Part shown: positions 36,469 to 58,640 of the stretch, piece after piece
Numbering within the stretch: the stretch's first letter is position 1
Layout: each line of letters opens with the position of its first letter
Assembly (NCBI GenBank): GCA_963922205.1
Contig: CAWUHX010000015.1
Location: 744,001-808,000, forward strand
Source of the DNA: Romanomermis culicivorax
Taxonomy: Eukaryota > Nematoda > Enoplea > Mermithida > Mermithidae
DNA length: 64,000 nt
Direction: 5' to 3'
Position numbers and translations under genes: made by a program
The notes under the pieces: model-generated
What the model was told of the DNA's origin: nothing
The model's database searches: none
Seen by the model: only the letters and a program-made list of their open reading frames with translations

Positions 36469-38230
36469 TAAAGTCGAATTCAATCGAGGATTTTTATAGA
36501 TTTATCAATAATAAAACTCAGTTGAGACATATTATCGCTGTTATGGTTTCTGGTGAGTCTGATATATTTGATGATAAAATGAAAAGTGAAATATTCAACC
36601 AATATTTTGGATCTGTATTTATCTTGGACAATGAAAAAACCCCTGAACATCCTCAAAAGCAGTTTAATAAAGATTTATTAATCAAATTTGATTTCTTAGG
36701 AGTCCTATTGGCTCTAAAATATTTGAAGCCTACACTGTCTCTTGGTCCTGGTGGTCTGTGTGCCTTTTTCTTAAAAAAATTATATCTAGTTTTGGCAGAA
36801 CCTTTGAGAACAATTTTTGAAATTTCATGTAGAACTGGACAATTACCAGATATTTGGAAAACATCAAATGTGGTACCTATTTAAAAAAAGGACCCTGCAA
36901 AGGTAGAAAATTATAGACCAGTTTCTTTATGTTGTGTCTCATTCAAGGTTATGGAAAGTATTATAAATGTAGACCTAATGGCTTATTTTGAGTCAAATAA
37001 TTTTCTGAATGACAGACAATTTGGATTTAGAAAGAAAAAATCTTGTGTTCTTCAGCTTTTAAGTTGTAAAACATTATGGGCTAAAAATTTGGATAAAAAA
37101 AGTAGCAACAGGCTCAATCTACATATATCGATTTTCAAAAGGCATTTGGTACTGTTTCTCATGGAAAACTGGTCGGAAAATTAGCTTCCTATGGCATATC
37201 TGGTTTTTTATCGGGATGGTTACATGGTTTTTTATTTAATAGGACTCAGCAAGTAAAAATTGGCAATTGCTTCCCTAATCCAATTAGGGTTACTAGTGGG
37301 GTTCCTCAGGGTAGTGTATTGCGACCAACATTGTTCTTAATTTTCATAAATGATATATTTGATGGTATTAGTAGTGAAGTTTATCTTTTTGCTGATGATG
37401 TCAAAATATTCAATTCTACAAAAAATGCTGAAGTACTACAAGGTGATCTTGTCAAAGTTTATGAATGGTCATTGAAATGGCAATTATCTATTTCTCTGGA
37501 AAAATGCTCTGCTTTGCATTTTGGGATAATAACCCCAAAGTGTACATAGTTATATATAAACGATTTTCTGATTCCTACTATTTCTGAGATGAAGAATCTT
37601 GGTGTTATGTTCAATGAAAAATTGTCTGCAACTGCCCACTGTAATTATGCGGTTAAAAAAGCATCTAGGGTGGCAAATTTGATCTTAAAATGTTTTCACT
37701 AACTTTAATGAATTAAAAATCAGGGCTTTTAAATCTTATGTTCTCCCTATTCTGGAATATGGTTCACCACTCTGGAATCTTTGTCTAAAAGACTTTTTGG
37801 TTATAAAGGTTTAAGCTATAAGGAGCGCCTCAACAAATCTAGCCTTGATGACCTTGCATTTAGACGTATATGTGTATTGACTTATCTTACATGTTCTCAA
37901 TTTTGAAATTTAAAGTTATTCCACCCGATTTGTTTTTCACTTTGAATCCATTCAATTATCGCACTTCCAACTTATTTAAATTGTATAAATCGAAATATAA
38001 CTCTAATGCTTTAAAACATGACTTTTGCTTGCGAAATATTGATGTTTGGAATTCCTTACCCAATGATACCATTCATTCGAACAATATGCCCTGCTTTCAG
38101 TCTAAATTGAGTCATTTTTTAAAGCTCAATTCGCACGTCCTTTTGTCACGTCCATGAGCTTTTCTGTATTATTCGTATTTACACTTGTATTTCCTTGCAT
38201 TTAGTAAATTTCGCTCTTTCTCTTTCTTTT
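36469..38230 (+). pseudogene. LINE-A reverse transcriptase and 3' end
   Basis: The RT blocks are readable across shifted frames: YRPVSLCCVSFKVME, FLNDRQFGFRKK, TSGVPQGSVLRP and VYLFADDVKIFN (catalytic DD). Then come ILEYGSPLWN and a C-terminal segment almost identical to the copy at 22748-23158 (WNSLPNDTIHSNN). Multiple stops and frameshifts make it non-functional. A T/C-rich tail ends near 38230. Confidence 0.88.
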
Positions 38231-39329
38231 TTCTTAAAACATACTGAAAACCTATAACAAGTTTTATGCCAAAAGTTTGATAAAAACATAACTGAAGATA
38301 CTTTGCACAAAAATGGTGCCTACCTTATTTTATCTAAGCGTCGGTGAGATAAGAGAAACTGATTGGGAAAACCGTTTATATGATTCGGAAAGAAATCAAA
38401 TGCTGAGAGACTTCAGATATTTTTATAGAATTTGTCAGGAAGTTTATATTTCAATTTTCAGCTACGAATTTCTTCTTAACAACGATGGAGAGATTAAATT
38501 AAGGATGTCTACAAGTCGTGTCGCGTAAATTTTTGGTTGAAAAATTGTGTTAACAATGTCAATTTTTCTGTTAGAATCAGGCACCAAAACTAAAAATTTC
38601 GGTTACCAATCAGAATTTTTTTTGCACAGGCCAGGTTGCAACGTGCAACTTGAGGCAAAATTTTGGTTGCTCATTCTAAAGTCGATAAATTCGCTTAAAT
38701 TTATCGGAAAAACAATCGCAAACTAGTTTTCTTGAAATTCATTCGATCCGCGTCGGTTTTAGGCATTTAAAACTTTATTTTCTGAGTTTTGGAGAGAAAA
38801 TGAAAAGATTAATATAAGTAGACTAGAGTAATTTATTCGGTTTTTCTGGATTCCAATATTCTAGAACGCTGGAAAATGAATCTTTTCACCTTTTATTTCT
38901 CAGACAGAAGGGTTGATTTCTCGGTGAATTTAATAAATTTTCAGTCGGACAAACTAAAATTCAAAAACTAGGCAAGCGACTAAGAGTTTGGATTTTTCAA
39001 CCGGCAAAAATTTCTAGCCTTGTCTTACGCTCAAAAAGTTTTAATCACACGAAGGTCAAAATTTTTATGAAGATCGTAAAAAATTTTTGGGAAAATGACG
39101 GAGAAAAATGTTTCTCGTAATTCGACAGAAAATAACTGATATACAGGATCTCCGGGCAGAAAACCCTATAATCTAATCGAAAGAGCAGTCAGTCCTCAAG
39201 TTGCACTGTGCAACTTGGTAGAAAAAATTTGGTTGCACAGCCCGAAATTTGGTTGCTGTGTGCAAAAAATCCTGTTCCCAATCCCACCGAAATGAACATA
39301 GGAAGCTAACAATTTCGATTCATTTAGCA
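38231..39329. other. No gene recognised
   Basis: AT-rich; one 71-aa frame (38313-38528) has no recognisable features. Short D-like phrases (AACGCTGGAAAATGAA near 38868) suggest eroded repeat DNA. Confidence 0.4.
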
Positions 39330-40130
39330 GCAGGGTTCACTCTTTTTTTCCATGAACTTTTTTCCACAAATGTGGAAAGGGGTCAAATTTTTTTCCACAT
39401 AAAGAAAATTTTTTTTCGTCTTAAAATCCTCGTTCTTTCGCTTGAAAATGCTCATAAACACTTTATTTAAGTGTTTTTGTGCTTTTTAAAGCATTCTGAT
39501 AACCATTCTGATCTATCTCAAAAATTAGATTTAAATTTTGTGTTCATAAATCGTAATTTCTAGAAATTTATCATTCGAATTTCGAAAAATTTTAAAACCA
39601 TTAATTTGTTCGTAACCTTTCATACATTTGGCCGAAAAGCTATGAGTCAGAAGCGTAGAAATTTCCCAAAAATACTCCCATGAAGCTTTTGAATTGAAAT
39701 TACGTTAAGAAAGGAACAAACGCTTCAAAAAGTTTAGAAAGTTGACGTGTTGATCTTTCTCAAAAAATCTATGAAGGAAAAAATGTGGATATCGTCATTA
39801 AATATAAAGATATAATATTCAAGATTGCCAATTAAACATGAAATAATACGTTTAAGATGATCAAAATTATTAAAGAATAAATGGTAAGTGAAGGTAGACA
39901 TGCTAAAAGCCACGCCTGAGCTTGGTAATAACTAATAATGATTATTAAAGTTAAAACCGGCGCGATGCGCCGGAAAATTGTGAGATTTGGACCTCCTAAA
40001 ATGCACCAAAACGCATCTTTTCAATATGAAAACCCCAAATTTTTCTTCCACATAATGGGTAGACCTCAAAAAAATTTTCCACATTGCAGATTTTTTTCCA
40101 CATTATAGTGCTAATGTGGAAAGAACAGTG
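39330..40130 (-). mobile_element. L-element fragment, reverse orientation
   Basis: Runs through the same landmarks as the L copies in reverse (CCACAAATGTGG, GGTAGACATGCTAAAAGCC, GC palindrome at 39957, CACATTATAGTG). It stops before the A-type terminus, where a hAT fragment begins. Confidence 0.75.
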
Positions 40131-40131
40131 A

Positions 40132-40250
40132 CAGGGTTGGCGAGCATTGCGTTTTTGGGTTGATGGGCTTTTTTGGGTTGGAAAATTGAACATTTCTGGG
40201 TTTTTGGGTTTTTTAAGAAAAAAAATCGTTTTTTCCATTTTGTTCTCAGG
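40132..40250 (+). mobile_element. hAT terminal fragment
   Basis: Begins CAGGGTTGGC with GGGTTTTT subterminal repeats like the hAT at 32743-33809; no matching second end found. Confidence 0.6.
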
Positions 40251-40404
40251 TTTCTTCCTGATTTAACAATTAAATTGAGAGTTGAGCCAATTTCAGTAAC
40301 TGCAATGCAGTCTTTTCTGACACTGACATGACAACAGATTTGAGATGCGATCACGCAACAAAACAAACAAATCAAATGCTATCGTAAATTTTCAATTCAG
40401 GAGG

Positions 40405-40510
40405 CTTTTTTTCGATCTAAATTGAGTTATTTTTGAAAGCTCAATTCGCACGTGCTTTCGTCGCGTCTATGAGCGCATTTAACAAAATTTCTTTCTTTCT
40501 TTCTTTCAAG
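40405..40510 (+). mobile_element. LINE-A 3' terminal fragment
   Basis: About 100 bp matching the last codons and 3' UTR of LINE-A (AAGCTCAATTCGCACGTGCT). It ends in four TTTC repeats. Confidence 0.8.
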
Positions 40511-40559
40511 GAGAAATGCTCAGAATCTCAGTAGTCATGAATGTGTACATTCTGAAAAT

Positions 40560-40796
40560 TTTGACGATCAAATGGAAGTTGGAACATCTGCTAGTGCCGA
40601 ACCAGAAATTCACGAGGACAACGAATTTGCCAAAACAGTTGTTGATGTAGAAGCTTGTGCTTTACACAATTTTGCTATTAATTCAGATGCTTAACAGTTA
40701 AAACTGATCACAGTGACGATGAATACATGCTGCTGGATGATGCACAAAAAGACTGCAACAATACAAAAAAGCGGTCGTTTCGAGTCCATCCATTGA
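40560..40796 (+). pseudogene. Possible PIF/Harbinger-like transposase remnants
   Basis: Two coding-like stretches in offset frames, one ending EACALHNFAINSD and one with SDDEYMLLDDAQKD...RSFRVHPL, resemble the ALHN and R-x-F-W/R-V-HP segments of Harbinger nucleases. They are short and their order is unexpected, so the call is tentative. Confidence 0.25.
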
Positions 40797-42280
40797 CAAT
40801 CTGAATTCACTTGGCTAGAAAAGTTATCAAATAATAAAGTCAAACGTTCAACCTGCGAACAAAACAAATGAATTATTCTCTTGCTTGGCTTTTGTAAACT
40901 CGCTCGAATATTTATTAGCAAGGAGGTCATACTCGTAGCTCGAAACTTTTCGCAAAAAATATGGGTGTTTTAGTGGAATAAGATACAAGTTAATGAGAAA
41001 TGTTCAAAAATTACACCAGAAATGATGTTAAACGATTTTTAAGTAAAGAAACTTTAAAAAATGATTTTTCCTCCTGAGGAAAAATTTTTTGGGGTTTTTC
41101 CTCAAATGGAGCAACAAATTTTTGGCAAAAAACTGTTTTGATCGTTGCTTGCTTGCTATATTCCAGCTTGAGGGCGACCGCAATGTCTACTTTAAAAAAT
41201 AGTTAGCATTCAATAGTTGTCACTACCTAGAATTTTTCATATCGTGGTCAGGGATCAATTTCCTCCTCCCAAAATGCACTTTTTTCGCCTTGAGCCTCAT
41301 TTGCAGACAGCCGCCAAATTTTTTTCTAAATTCTGAATGTTATCTACATTCTACGTTAATAGTGAACTCGGCACGTAAAAATATAAAAACAATAGCTTTT
41401 GCGCCCCAAAAACGTCGAATTTCACCGGCAGCTCTATCCGAGGAAGGACGTATTTAATTATTTTTTCTACAATTTTACCACAATACACCCGACTTTTCAT
41501 CAGTCTTATTATGACAGACCTTACCCTGACTTGTTTCGGGTTATCTTGTTCGTAATTATTGTGAATTGATTCTTAAATTTTGATATAATTGTTTGCGACA
41601 CAAATTCTCTTTGCATTTTCAAAATTTTTCCGTTCAAGAATGCAATTTTTGAACGAATTTCATATACCTTATAATTATTTAAGCCAATGTTGACATTTTT
41701 TATCTGAATTAGAAAAAGTTGATTTTGCAAATTTTCACGTACAAACAGCTGCTCTTGCTTTTGTGGATGAAAAGAATAATTTGAAAATTTTCTAATATAA
41801 GTTTCAGTATCTTCCTGGAATTCATATCACCCGTAAATATAAACTTGGCAATTAAATTGCCTGAGCAGCATTGCCAACAAAAAACCTTTTCACTGAATAC
41901 TGCGTTCTCCGAAATTTCCTTGTCTTTAGTATGCTTTTCTGAGGGCTAAATAGCTGTTACAGCTTCACTACTGCCAGGCCTGCACGGGGTTGGGGAACCA
42001 TGGCCACCCCGAAGTGTTTCAAGTGTTAAAAAAAGCAAAGGTGACCTTTGGTATTTTTTATTCATGAAAAATTCAAGTCAGAAATACCAATTTCACAGTA
42101 AATTGGGTGAAAAAATGTGTGCCCCCCGGAAAAAATTCATGGCTAAAGACCCGACTACTACCATGCACTTTTTCGTTTTTCCTTTCTTTCCGGTAATTTT
42201 GTTTACTGAGTTTAGACTTGCATTATGCAAATCTGCATTATCAGCTTTAATGTTACTAAAACTGTCCATTTTCCGTCATT
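40797..42280. other. Intergenic, upstream of AGPS
   Basis: AT-rich, no supported gene. A D-like remnant (TTCCTCCTGAGGAAAAATTT near 41070) is visible. Confidence 0.4.
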
Positions 42281-42288
42281 TTTTTCAG
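42281..42288 (+). promoter_or_regulatory. Splice acceptor upstream of AGPS start (possible trans-splice site)
   Basis: ATTTTTTTCAG ending at 42288 lies 48 nt upstream of the AGPS ATG. It could accept a spliced leader or the end of a 5' UTR intron. No donor was identified upstream. Confidence 0.55.
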
Positions 42289-42336
42289 AGTTTGATAAAA
42301 TTCACTCAAATACAAAAGCTATTTAATTCGTGGATA

Positions 42337-52242
<9,906 letters not shown>

Positions 52243-53340
52243 TCAGTATTTTGTTTATTGCAGCCATGTTTGTTGTTATAATTTTTATTATTTTTTAAAT
52301 TCCTGTTTTCGGGACGAGAGTTTGCTTTTATTGTTGGAAATGATAATTTAATATGATGTTTTAGTTTTTATTTCCGCTATGTGTTCATGCGAGTTCCATC
52401 ATTCCAAACTCAGTTTTCTTAATAAGAATTTGCTACTCCAATTTAATTTAAAAGAATAGGCGCAGCGCAACTCCAAAGCCAAAAATGTAGACGAAGTTTG
52501 CCACGCAATCTTCTCTCGCTGAAAAACTATTGAAAAAAACGCTGAATTTCTTCATGAGATGAGGGAGGCCAAATAGTTTGTCCCCAATACTTCGAAACTC
52601 AAAACAGCGAATCTCAATACAGTGAATAGCAAAAAGTTCTGTGCGTCAGAGTGAACCTACGCATCATTTTGATAACAACTATGCATATTAGGTATAGTAA
52701 AACCGTTTTTGCTACCTGCGAGTCTATTTTTAGTTGCATTTGGCCATCTAAGTTTCACATGCTTCTGTGCTGCAGCAAGTATGCACGGACGGACCAACCC
52801 AAATCACAAAAAAATATCTGTCAGAAAAACATTGCAAAACGTTTGAAAGACATCAAAAAATTATCATAAGGACTCTCGATTAAAATTGTTTTGTATGGAG
52901 CTTAATTGCACAACAATTAAATTAATGAAATAAATAAAAAAATGAAATAAGCAAATAAGATGAAATGAATAAAATAGTAAAGGCAAAAGAACAAATAATA
53001 AGGAAACGAAAAGTAAAATAACGTAATAAAAAGTAGATAAAAAATACAACAAAGGTACACAACCTGAAAAATTAAACAAAAAGTGGTTCAAAATAAAAAT
53101 ATAGAGGGAAATAGGTCAACGAAGAAAAACGAAACAAAAAACATGCATTTATATGTTAATAATTAATAAACAAGAATAATAAGTTGTGATGTCATAAAAC
53201 ACAAGCTAAAGAGCCCGTTTCACCCCTATTCAGCGATTCTCAATTCACCCAAGTCTCAATACAGCGATTCTAAAAACAGCGAAGTATCAGAACAGATTCT
53301 CAAAAATGAATTTTCAAAAAAGTCATCTTTAGAACGGAAA
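52243..53340. repeat. Intergenic, A-rich low-complexity DNA with CAGCGATTCTCAA units
   Basis: Units like CAGCGAATCTCAATACAG (about 52605) and CAGCGATTCTCAA (53231, 53262) flank an A-rich core (52870-53120). This resembles the long-TIR element at 27352-28420. No gene. Confidence 0.45.
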
Positions 53341-54057
53341 AACTGAGATTGGGCGGGGTAGACGTTTTGGCACGTGGCCCATTTGATCCTCCTTTTTGAT
53401 CTGGTGGGTGATGGTTGTCACACATTTTGGCACAGATCGCCAGATTTTTTACATGACTTTATAGCATGTGTTATAGTAGCTTATTCTGGTTTGTTTATTA
53501 TTAACTTATCCACATGCATGTTTCTTGTTTCTTTTTTCCTTTATCGATTTACTTTGTCACGTGCCGCTCAATTCCCCAACGTCACGTGATTCCGATCATG
53601 TTAATATTTTTGTTTTCTTCATGATTCGTTTATTACTCGTTCATGTTTTTGTTTATTTGATTTCTACACATGCATTTTGTGTTCGTTTTTTATATTTTTC
53701 ATGCATTTCTATGTTTCGTTTTGTTGTATTTTTATTTCTTTACAAACACGGGCTACAGTAGGCCCTTTAGCTAAAAACTTCCGCCAGTCGTGCTCCACGA
53801 GCACATGGCTATTTTTGGTGCATTCACGCACCTCTTATCATCAAAAATTAGCGTCGTTTTTGTTACGCAAAAACGACTAGCTAAGAAGTTTAGCTAAAGA
53901 CGTTCATATGCTTAGCATAGGCACTGCAGTCGGCCTCAGTGCTAAACGCATGTGGACGAAAAAACGTCTATGTGCTCATAGGCATCTTCTGCATCGCGTC
54001 TAGCTGCAGAAGTTAGCTTGAGCGCCGAGAAACTCCGCCCAAGCTGCAGCTGTAGCC

Positions 54058-54083
54058 AAACATGTCCTTAAAAGGACATGTTT
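54058..54083. promoter_or_regulatory. 26-bp palindrome, two p53-type half-sites
   Basis: AAACATGTCCTT, AA, then its reverse complement. It contains AAACATGTCC and GGACATGTTT, both fitting RRRCWWGYYY, 6 bp apart. Confidence 0.5.
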
Positions 54084-54159
54084 CTTTAGTTTTTCGCTCA
54101 TTCTTGGGTTCACCAAGCTCTCGTCCGGTTGTAACTCCGCATCCGCCGCCTTCTCGTCA

Positions 54160-54218
54160 ATTTGCATATTTTATTATACACCTGTGCATCCGCCGCCTTA
54201 TTACCAATAAATTTGCAT
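54160..54218 (+). promoter_or_regulatory. Two POU octamers in a tandem repeat
   Basis: ATTTGCAT at 54160-54167 and 54211-54218, each preceded by a GCATCCGCCGCCTT unit and followed by AT-rich sequence. Confidence 0.45.
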
Positions 54219-55017
54219 AAATTTACCCTTGTTCACTGCGTCCGCCGCTTACCGCCTACAGTACCCGCTGCCCATCAGTGCCAGGTGTCCGACCGCCCCC
54301 GGTTCGTGAAGAAAACGTTGGAGAATTGCCTCCCGCTCACCGCCGCTCGCCGCTAGGACGTTTGTGGATCGCATCCCCCCGCTCCAGTGCCAGAAGACCG
54401 AAAGTATCCAGGGACTTGCCGCCCGATTCGTCAAATCGCTTGAGAAACAGGACTAGGTGAGTCTTCTCAGGGGATTATTGTTATTTGTGGGGTATTTATT
54501 GGGAAATCCTTCCTAAGTTGGTTTCCCAAGGTTTCCACAGATAAGTAGGGCCTCCACCTCTCAGGTTCGGGCTAAAAGGGACTGTCTGGTTCATAATCGG
54601 GTCCCACAAATTAGGTCATTTTATGGGTGACCCTGTCCCCACTCTCACTGAGTAGGGCTCGGGGATTGTCGCACCTAGCCTGGCAGCGTTGTCCATTACC
54701 CTGCAGCAAGACCCCAAGGACAACACGAGAGAACCAACTATAGACCTCTCTATAGCCACCATTCGCCAGGTTAGGCCCCAACGCCAATCAGGGAAGCCTG
54801 GGGAAAATGCCAGTATCCATCAGGAGTCACAGCCTATTACTCACTGTAATAGGATCAATCTGATATGGTTCACCATCAATGTGACGTCTAAAACACGGTA
54901 TTACCTGATGAGATACCCAAACCTCCCCAGCTCTCCCAAATCCACATGTCATACACGTGACATGCCGTAAAATGTGACATGGATGGCGCAATATGTGACA
55001 TGGCGAGGCTGGAAAAT

Positions 55018-55365
55018 TGACCTTAAGTCTGGCACTCGCCCTTAAGTGGAAAAAACTTCACCCTTGGGTCGGTACTACCCCCAGGTCGGGTCAATTCCCA
55101 TTTTAAGTCGGACAAGCCCCCTTAAAATCGGGTACTAGCCATCCAATAAGTCGGAGACCCCCCCAAATTCGGGTTTACTGCCTAATGGGTCGGGAATGTC
55201 CCTTATTTCGGGTTACCGCTACTGTGGGTCGGAAACCCCCCCCCCCTCAAGTCGTGTGTTATTACTGTAAGTCGGAATTTTTCCCGTGGCACCGAGAGTT
55301 ATTACTGTAGGTCGGGAATTTATCCCTTAACATCAAGTTTAATTACTGTAATACGGGATTTGCCC
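55018..55365 (+). repeat. GTCGG/GTCGGG tandem repeat
   Basis: About a dozen units of 25-40 bp, each with AAGTCGG or GGTCGGG followed by a pyrimidine-rich stretch (for example TTATTACTGTAGGTCGGGAA). Confidence 0.75.
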
Positions 55366-56144
55366 TTACGAGTGATCTAAATGTGATCTACATGTGTATA
55401 TAATTATCTCATGCGTGTGTATTGCCCCTATGAGTAATAAATCCCCCCCTGAGTCGAGTTATTTATCCCCAGAGTTGAGTTATATATCGAGTATTCTGTA
55501 TTTCTCCTCTGATTCATTCTGTACATTCTGCATACTTAATCTGTGTTGTAAACTACATTATCTGTCTCTTTTCCCTTATTCCCCCTTCTCTAATCCTGGC
55601 TGGTATACTGTAGCCCTCCGGGTGGGTGCCATTACAGTACGCCTGTGCCCATTCCCGTACTGTAACTACAGTATACCCATACGCGGGTACTGGTATCACA
55701 GCTGTAGGGGTTGACGGCCTCTCCTGACTGTCGGTGGTCCATGACCCCACGATACCGTACACCCTCCACATATGATTCTGGATGTCATACGTGGCTGCGA
55801 TCTGTTAATTGTGTACAGTACTTTTGTATGTCGGCGGAAACTGTCGGAATTGCTCACTTTTCCGGCCCCAAAATTTTCCATTTACTGTTTACACATTTAA
55901 CACGCGTATGTCCAAATCTCGTATTCCCCGTCTTTGGTTATCTTTCCCTACATTTCTTTTCTCGGCCATCTGAGCAGTGTCAAAAAAAAAAAAAAAAAAT
56001 TTTCTGTTCTTTTCTGATGCCACTGCTACAGTATGACACCCTTACGTAAGTTTCTCTCTTCTTCATCTCTACTTACTGTAAGGTCTGTTTCTTCTACTTT
56101 CCGGTTGTTGCATCTAGACCATAGACTTTACGGGTCATGCTCTT

Positions 56145-56845
56145 TGACGTCAGCAACGACAACGTTAGGGGTTGTTGTTGTTGTGTGGTTCAGCCCCACG
56201 GATGCAACCACAGACGTCTGCAACAGCCGCTTCACTTGCTGTTGCTTTAAGGGGTGGGTAGCCCTCCGGGTTCTACTCCTGACGTCAGCAACAGACATTA
56301 CGTGTTGTTGTTTAAGTTAACACTCCTGCAGTAATGACTTCTGACGTCTGCAACAGCTGAAGGTAACGTTGTTGCAACAGGTTCAGCTGGTTCTCTGCAC
56401 CCCATCTGTGACATCAGCAATGGTGACGCACCGTGTCACTATTCAAAGATGTGCAGGTCTTACGGGTGCCACATCTAACGTCTGCAACAACTGCATCTCA
56501 TGTCATTGACTTAAGGTATCAGACCCTCGGTTCCACCTTTTGACGTCAGCAACGGCACCATCACGTGTTGCTGTATACCGATAGTTGGCTTCAGGGCCCA
56601 ATTGTTGACGTCAGCAATGACAATGTATCATGTTCTCGCAGCAGGAATTGAGGTTACATGATCCTATTTGTGACGTCCGCAACGGTAACATTACGTGCTA
56701 CTGCAGGGGTTTTGCTGGCCTTAGGCACTTACCCCTGGCGTCTGCAACTGCGACATGATACTTGAATACTCTTATCCCAGGCACCTGCAGTCAGCACCAA
56801 GGTCATGTGTTGGTTCATACCCCCTACCTCTTGACGTCAGCACCA
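56145..56845 (+). repeat. ~66-bp minisatellite with TGACGTCAGCAAC core
   Basis: Core sites at about 56145, 56212, 56280, 56342, 56409, 56477, 56541, 56605, 56671, 56736, 56787 and 56832, with another near 57169. The core holds a CRE (TGACGTCA) overlapping half of a MAF-type site. Between cores the units share ACGTGTTGTTG-like sequence. Confidence 0.88.
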
Positions 56846-58640
56846 GGTTACTGTCGGTCCTATGAGTATTCCACTTGAGTTGTAGGTAGTCGCTGGCGCA
56901 TGGTCCTATCACCTACCTCTCTTGTCAAAGGGTTCGTGTGTGTCTGGGACTGATGCCTGGGAAACATCAGTCCACATACATACACCACCTGAGATGCTCT
57001 CTAGTCTGCGTACTGATCAGGTTGTCCGCCCGGGTAGCGGCACTGTTGATCAGCACGTGACTGCTTCAAGCTTTAACTGCAGGTTTGAATGAGTTACACT
57101 CGGCCTCAGCTGGGTTGGTTGCGTGACTCGTGCAGACAGCAGGCATTTGCAGTCAGTACTGCCTGTGTCTGACGTCTGCAAGGGTTTAGCAATCTTCTTG
57201 TAAATTTCTTATCTAAATTCACTCATCTTCTTTCATCTCATCGAGCTGTCATACATAGATCTTCTTTAGTGTCCCGACCGTAGTGGTTCCCAAGGGACCA
57301 CGGCACAGCCTCCGGTTGGGCCTAGAGTGTATAGGACCCCCTGTCATATTTTATTCACTTGAACGCCTTCGTTAACTGGCTTAACGATGCCCGCGCTAGA
57401 GTCACCACTGACCCAGAGTCTGCCTCCGCGGTCCACCCCCTGTTAGTCATGTAAAGTAATAGGCACCGTTGAGTCCGCCTCAGCGAAGGTATTGAGTACG
57501 CCTCGATACATAACTGGGTCCGCCTCAGTTATTTTACACTCATATTCACCCAGGGACACCTTGTACCCATGATCCCTTAGATGTTTTCGGGTGCGCCCTC
57601 AAAACGTCCAGAGTAATCCATTTTAACTGACTGAGTGTGTCAGAATAGCGCCCTTGGTACCCGTGCTCCTTCTCTCTTCCACTGTGTGACCTGCGAGCCT
57701 CATTTCATCTCAGTGATCGGCAACCCGGCCACCAGCTGTATATAATACTCCTGGAGAGTGTCCGTTCTGTTCGGAATGCGGGCTCCCGTTTCGGACACGG
57801 CTGTAAGTTACTTGCGAATGTCGTCCAACACGGAACCTCTGTATAGTCCATCGCACTGTACAGAGATCGCAATCGCTCCTGGCGAGTGAGGCCCGTTGCG
57901 TAACTGCACGACCCCTTTGCGTAACTGGGTTTGTAAATTAGTTTTGTCCCTATTTATTGCTCCCTTTTAAGTTCACTTTCAGTTGTCCACATCCTTTTCA
58001 CTTTATGCCACTTTATGCGCTACTCCTGGTGAGTAGGATCTTGTCGGCTACGAGTCCGCCTCGCGCCAAGGTTTGTAAACTAGTACAACGGTCGAACCTC
58101 CAGGAAAAATCCCTCCTGAGCGGGTTCATCCGTCATCTTATTTCTCCGCAGGAAAAACCGCCTTTTCTCTCCTTTTACATCTGATCTTCTGTCCTCTTCG
58201 GCTATTCTAATTGCCGGGTCCAGGCCCCAACTCTACATTTTTGGTCGGGATCGATTCCCCCATGTCTCAAACCATGCCTCTGTCCATCACGGGCGACCAG
58301 ATAAATTCCCTTCTGCGTCACCCTGGTGTACTCTGATCTTGCATCTTACAATCCTATTCCATTCTAGCTCCCTTTTCTTGGTCGCTAGTCTTAAGCTAAA
58401 TCAAGTTTACGTCACAAACGCTGTTGCGCACGCGTTTTTTCGAATTCACGCGCTCTTTCGCCGCGAATTCAAAAGTAGTACTCACCTTCACTTTACACAA
58501 TAGAGACACCCCGTCGTTCCTGCCGTCTCAGTACCCAGCCTGTACAGACCAGTGAGCCCCTCTCTATTCAATTTGACTTAATTGCTTCATGGGCAAGGAC
58601 GTCTGTTCTCACCACCTTACGGGAAAAGGAACCCTCGAAC

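Larger units (their letters stand above)
53780..58640 (+). other. Retroelement 5' region (LTR and/or long leader), boundaries unresolved
   Basis: GC content rises sharply relative to flanking DNA and stays high through the coding part. The region has no long convincing ORF but dense repeats and binding-site-like motifs. The 3' LTR is outside the window, so LTR ends cannot be set by comparison. No primer binding site was identified with confidence. Confidence 0.5.

Noticed and set aside
58225-58260. TTGGTCGGGATCGATTCCCC as a primer binding site
   Set aside because: Its complement does not fold as a tRNA 3' end (no proper T loop spacing before the acceptor stem).
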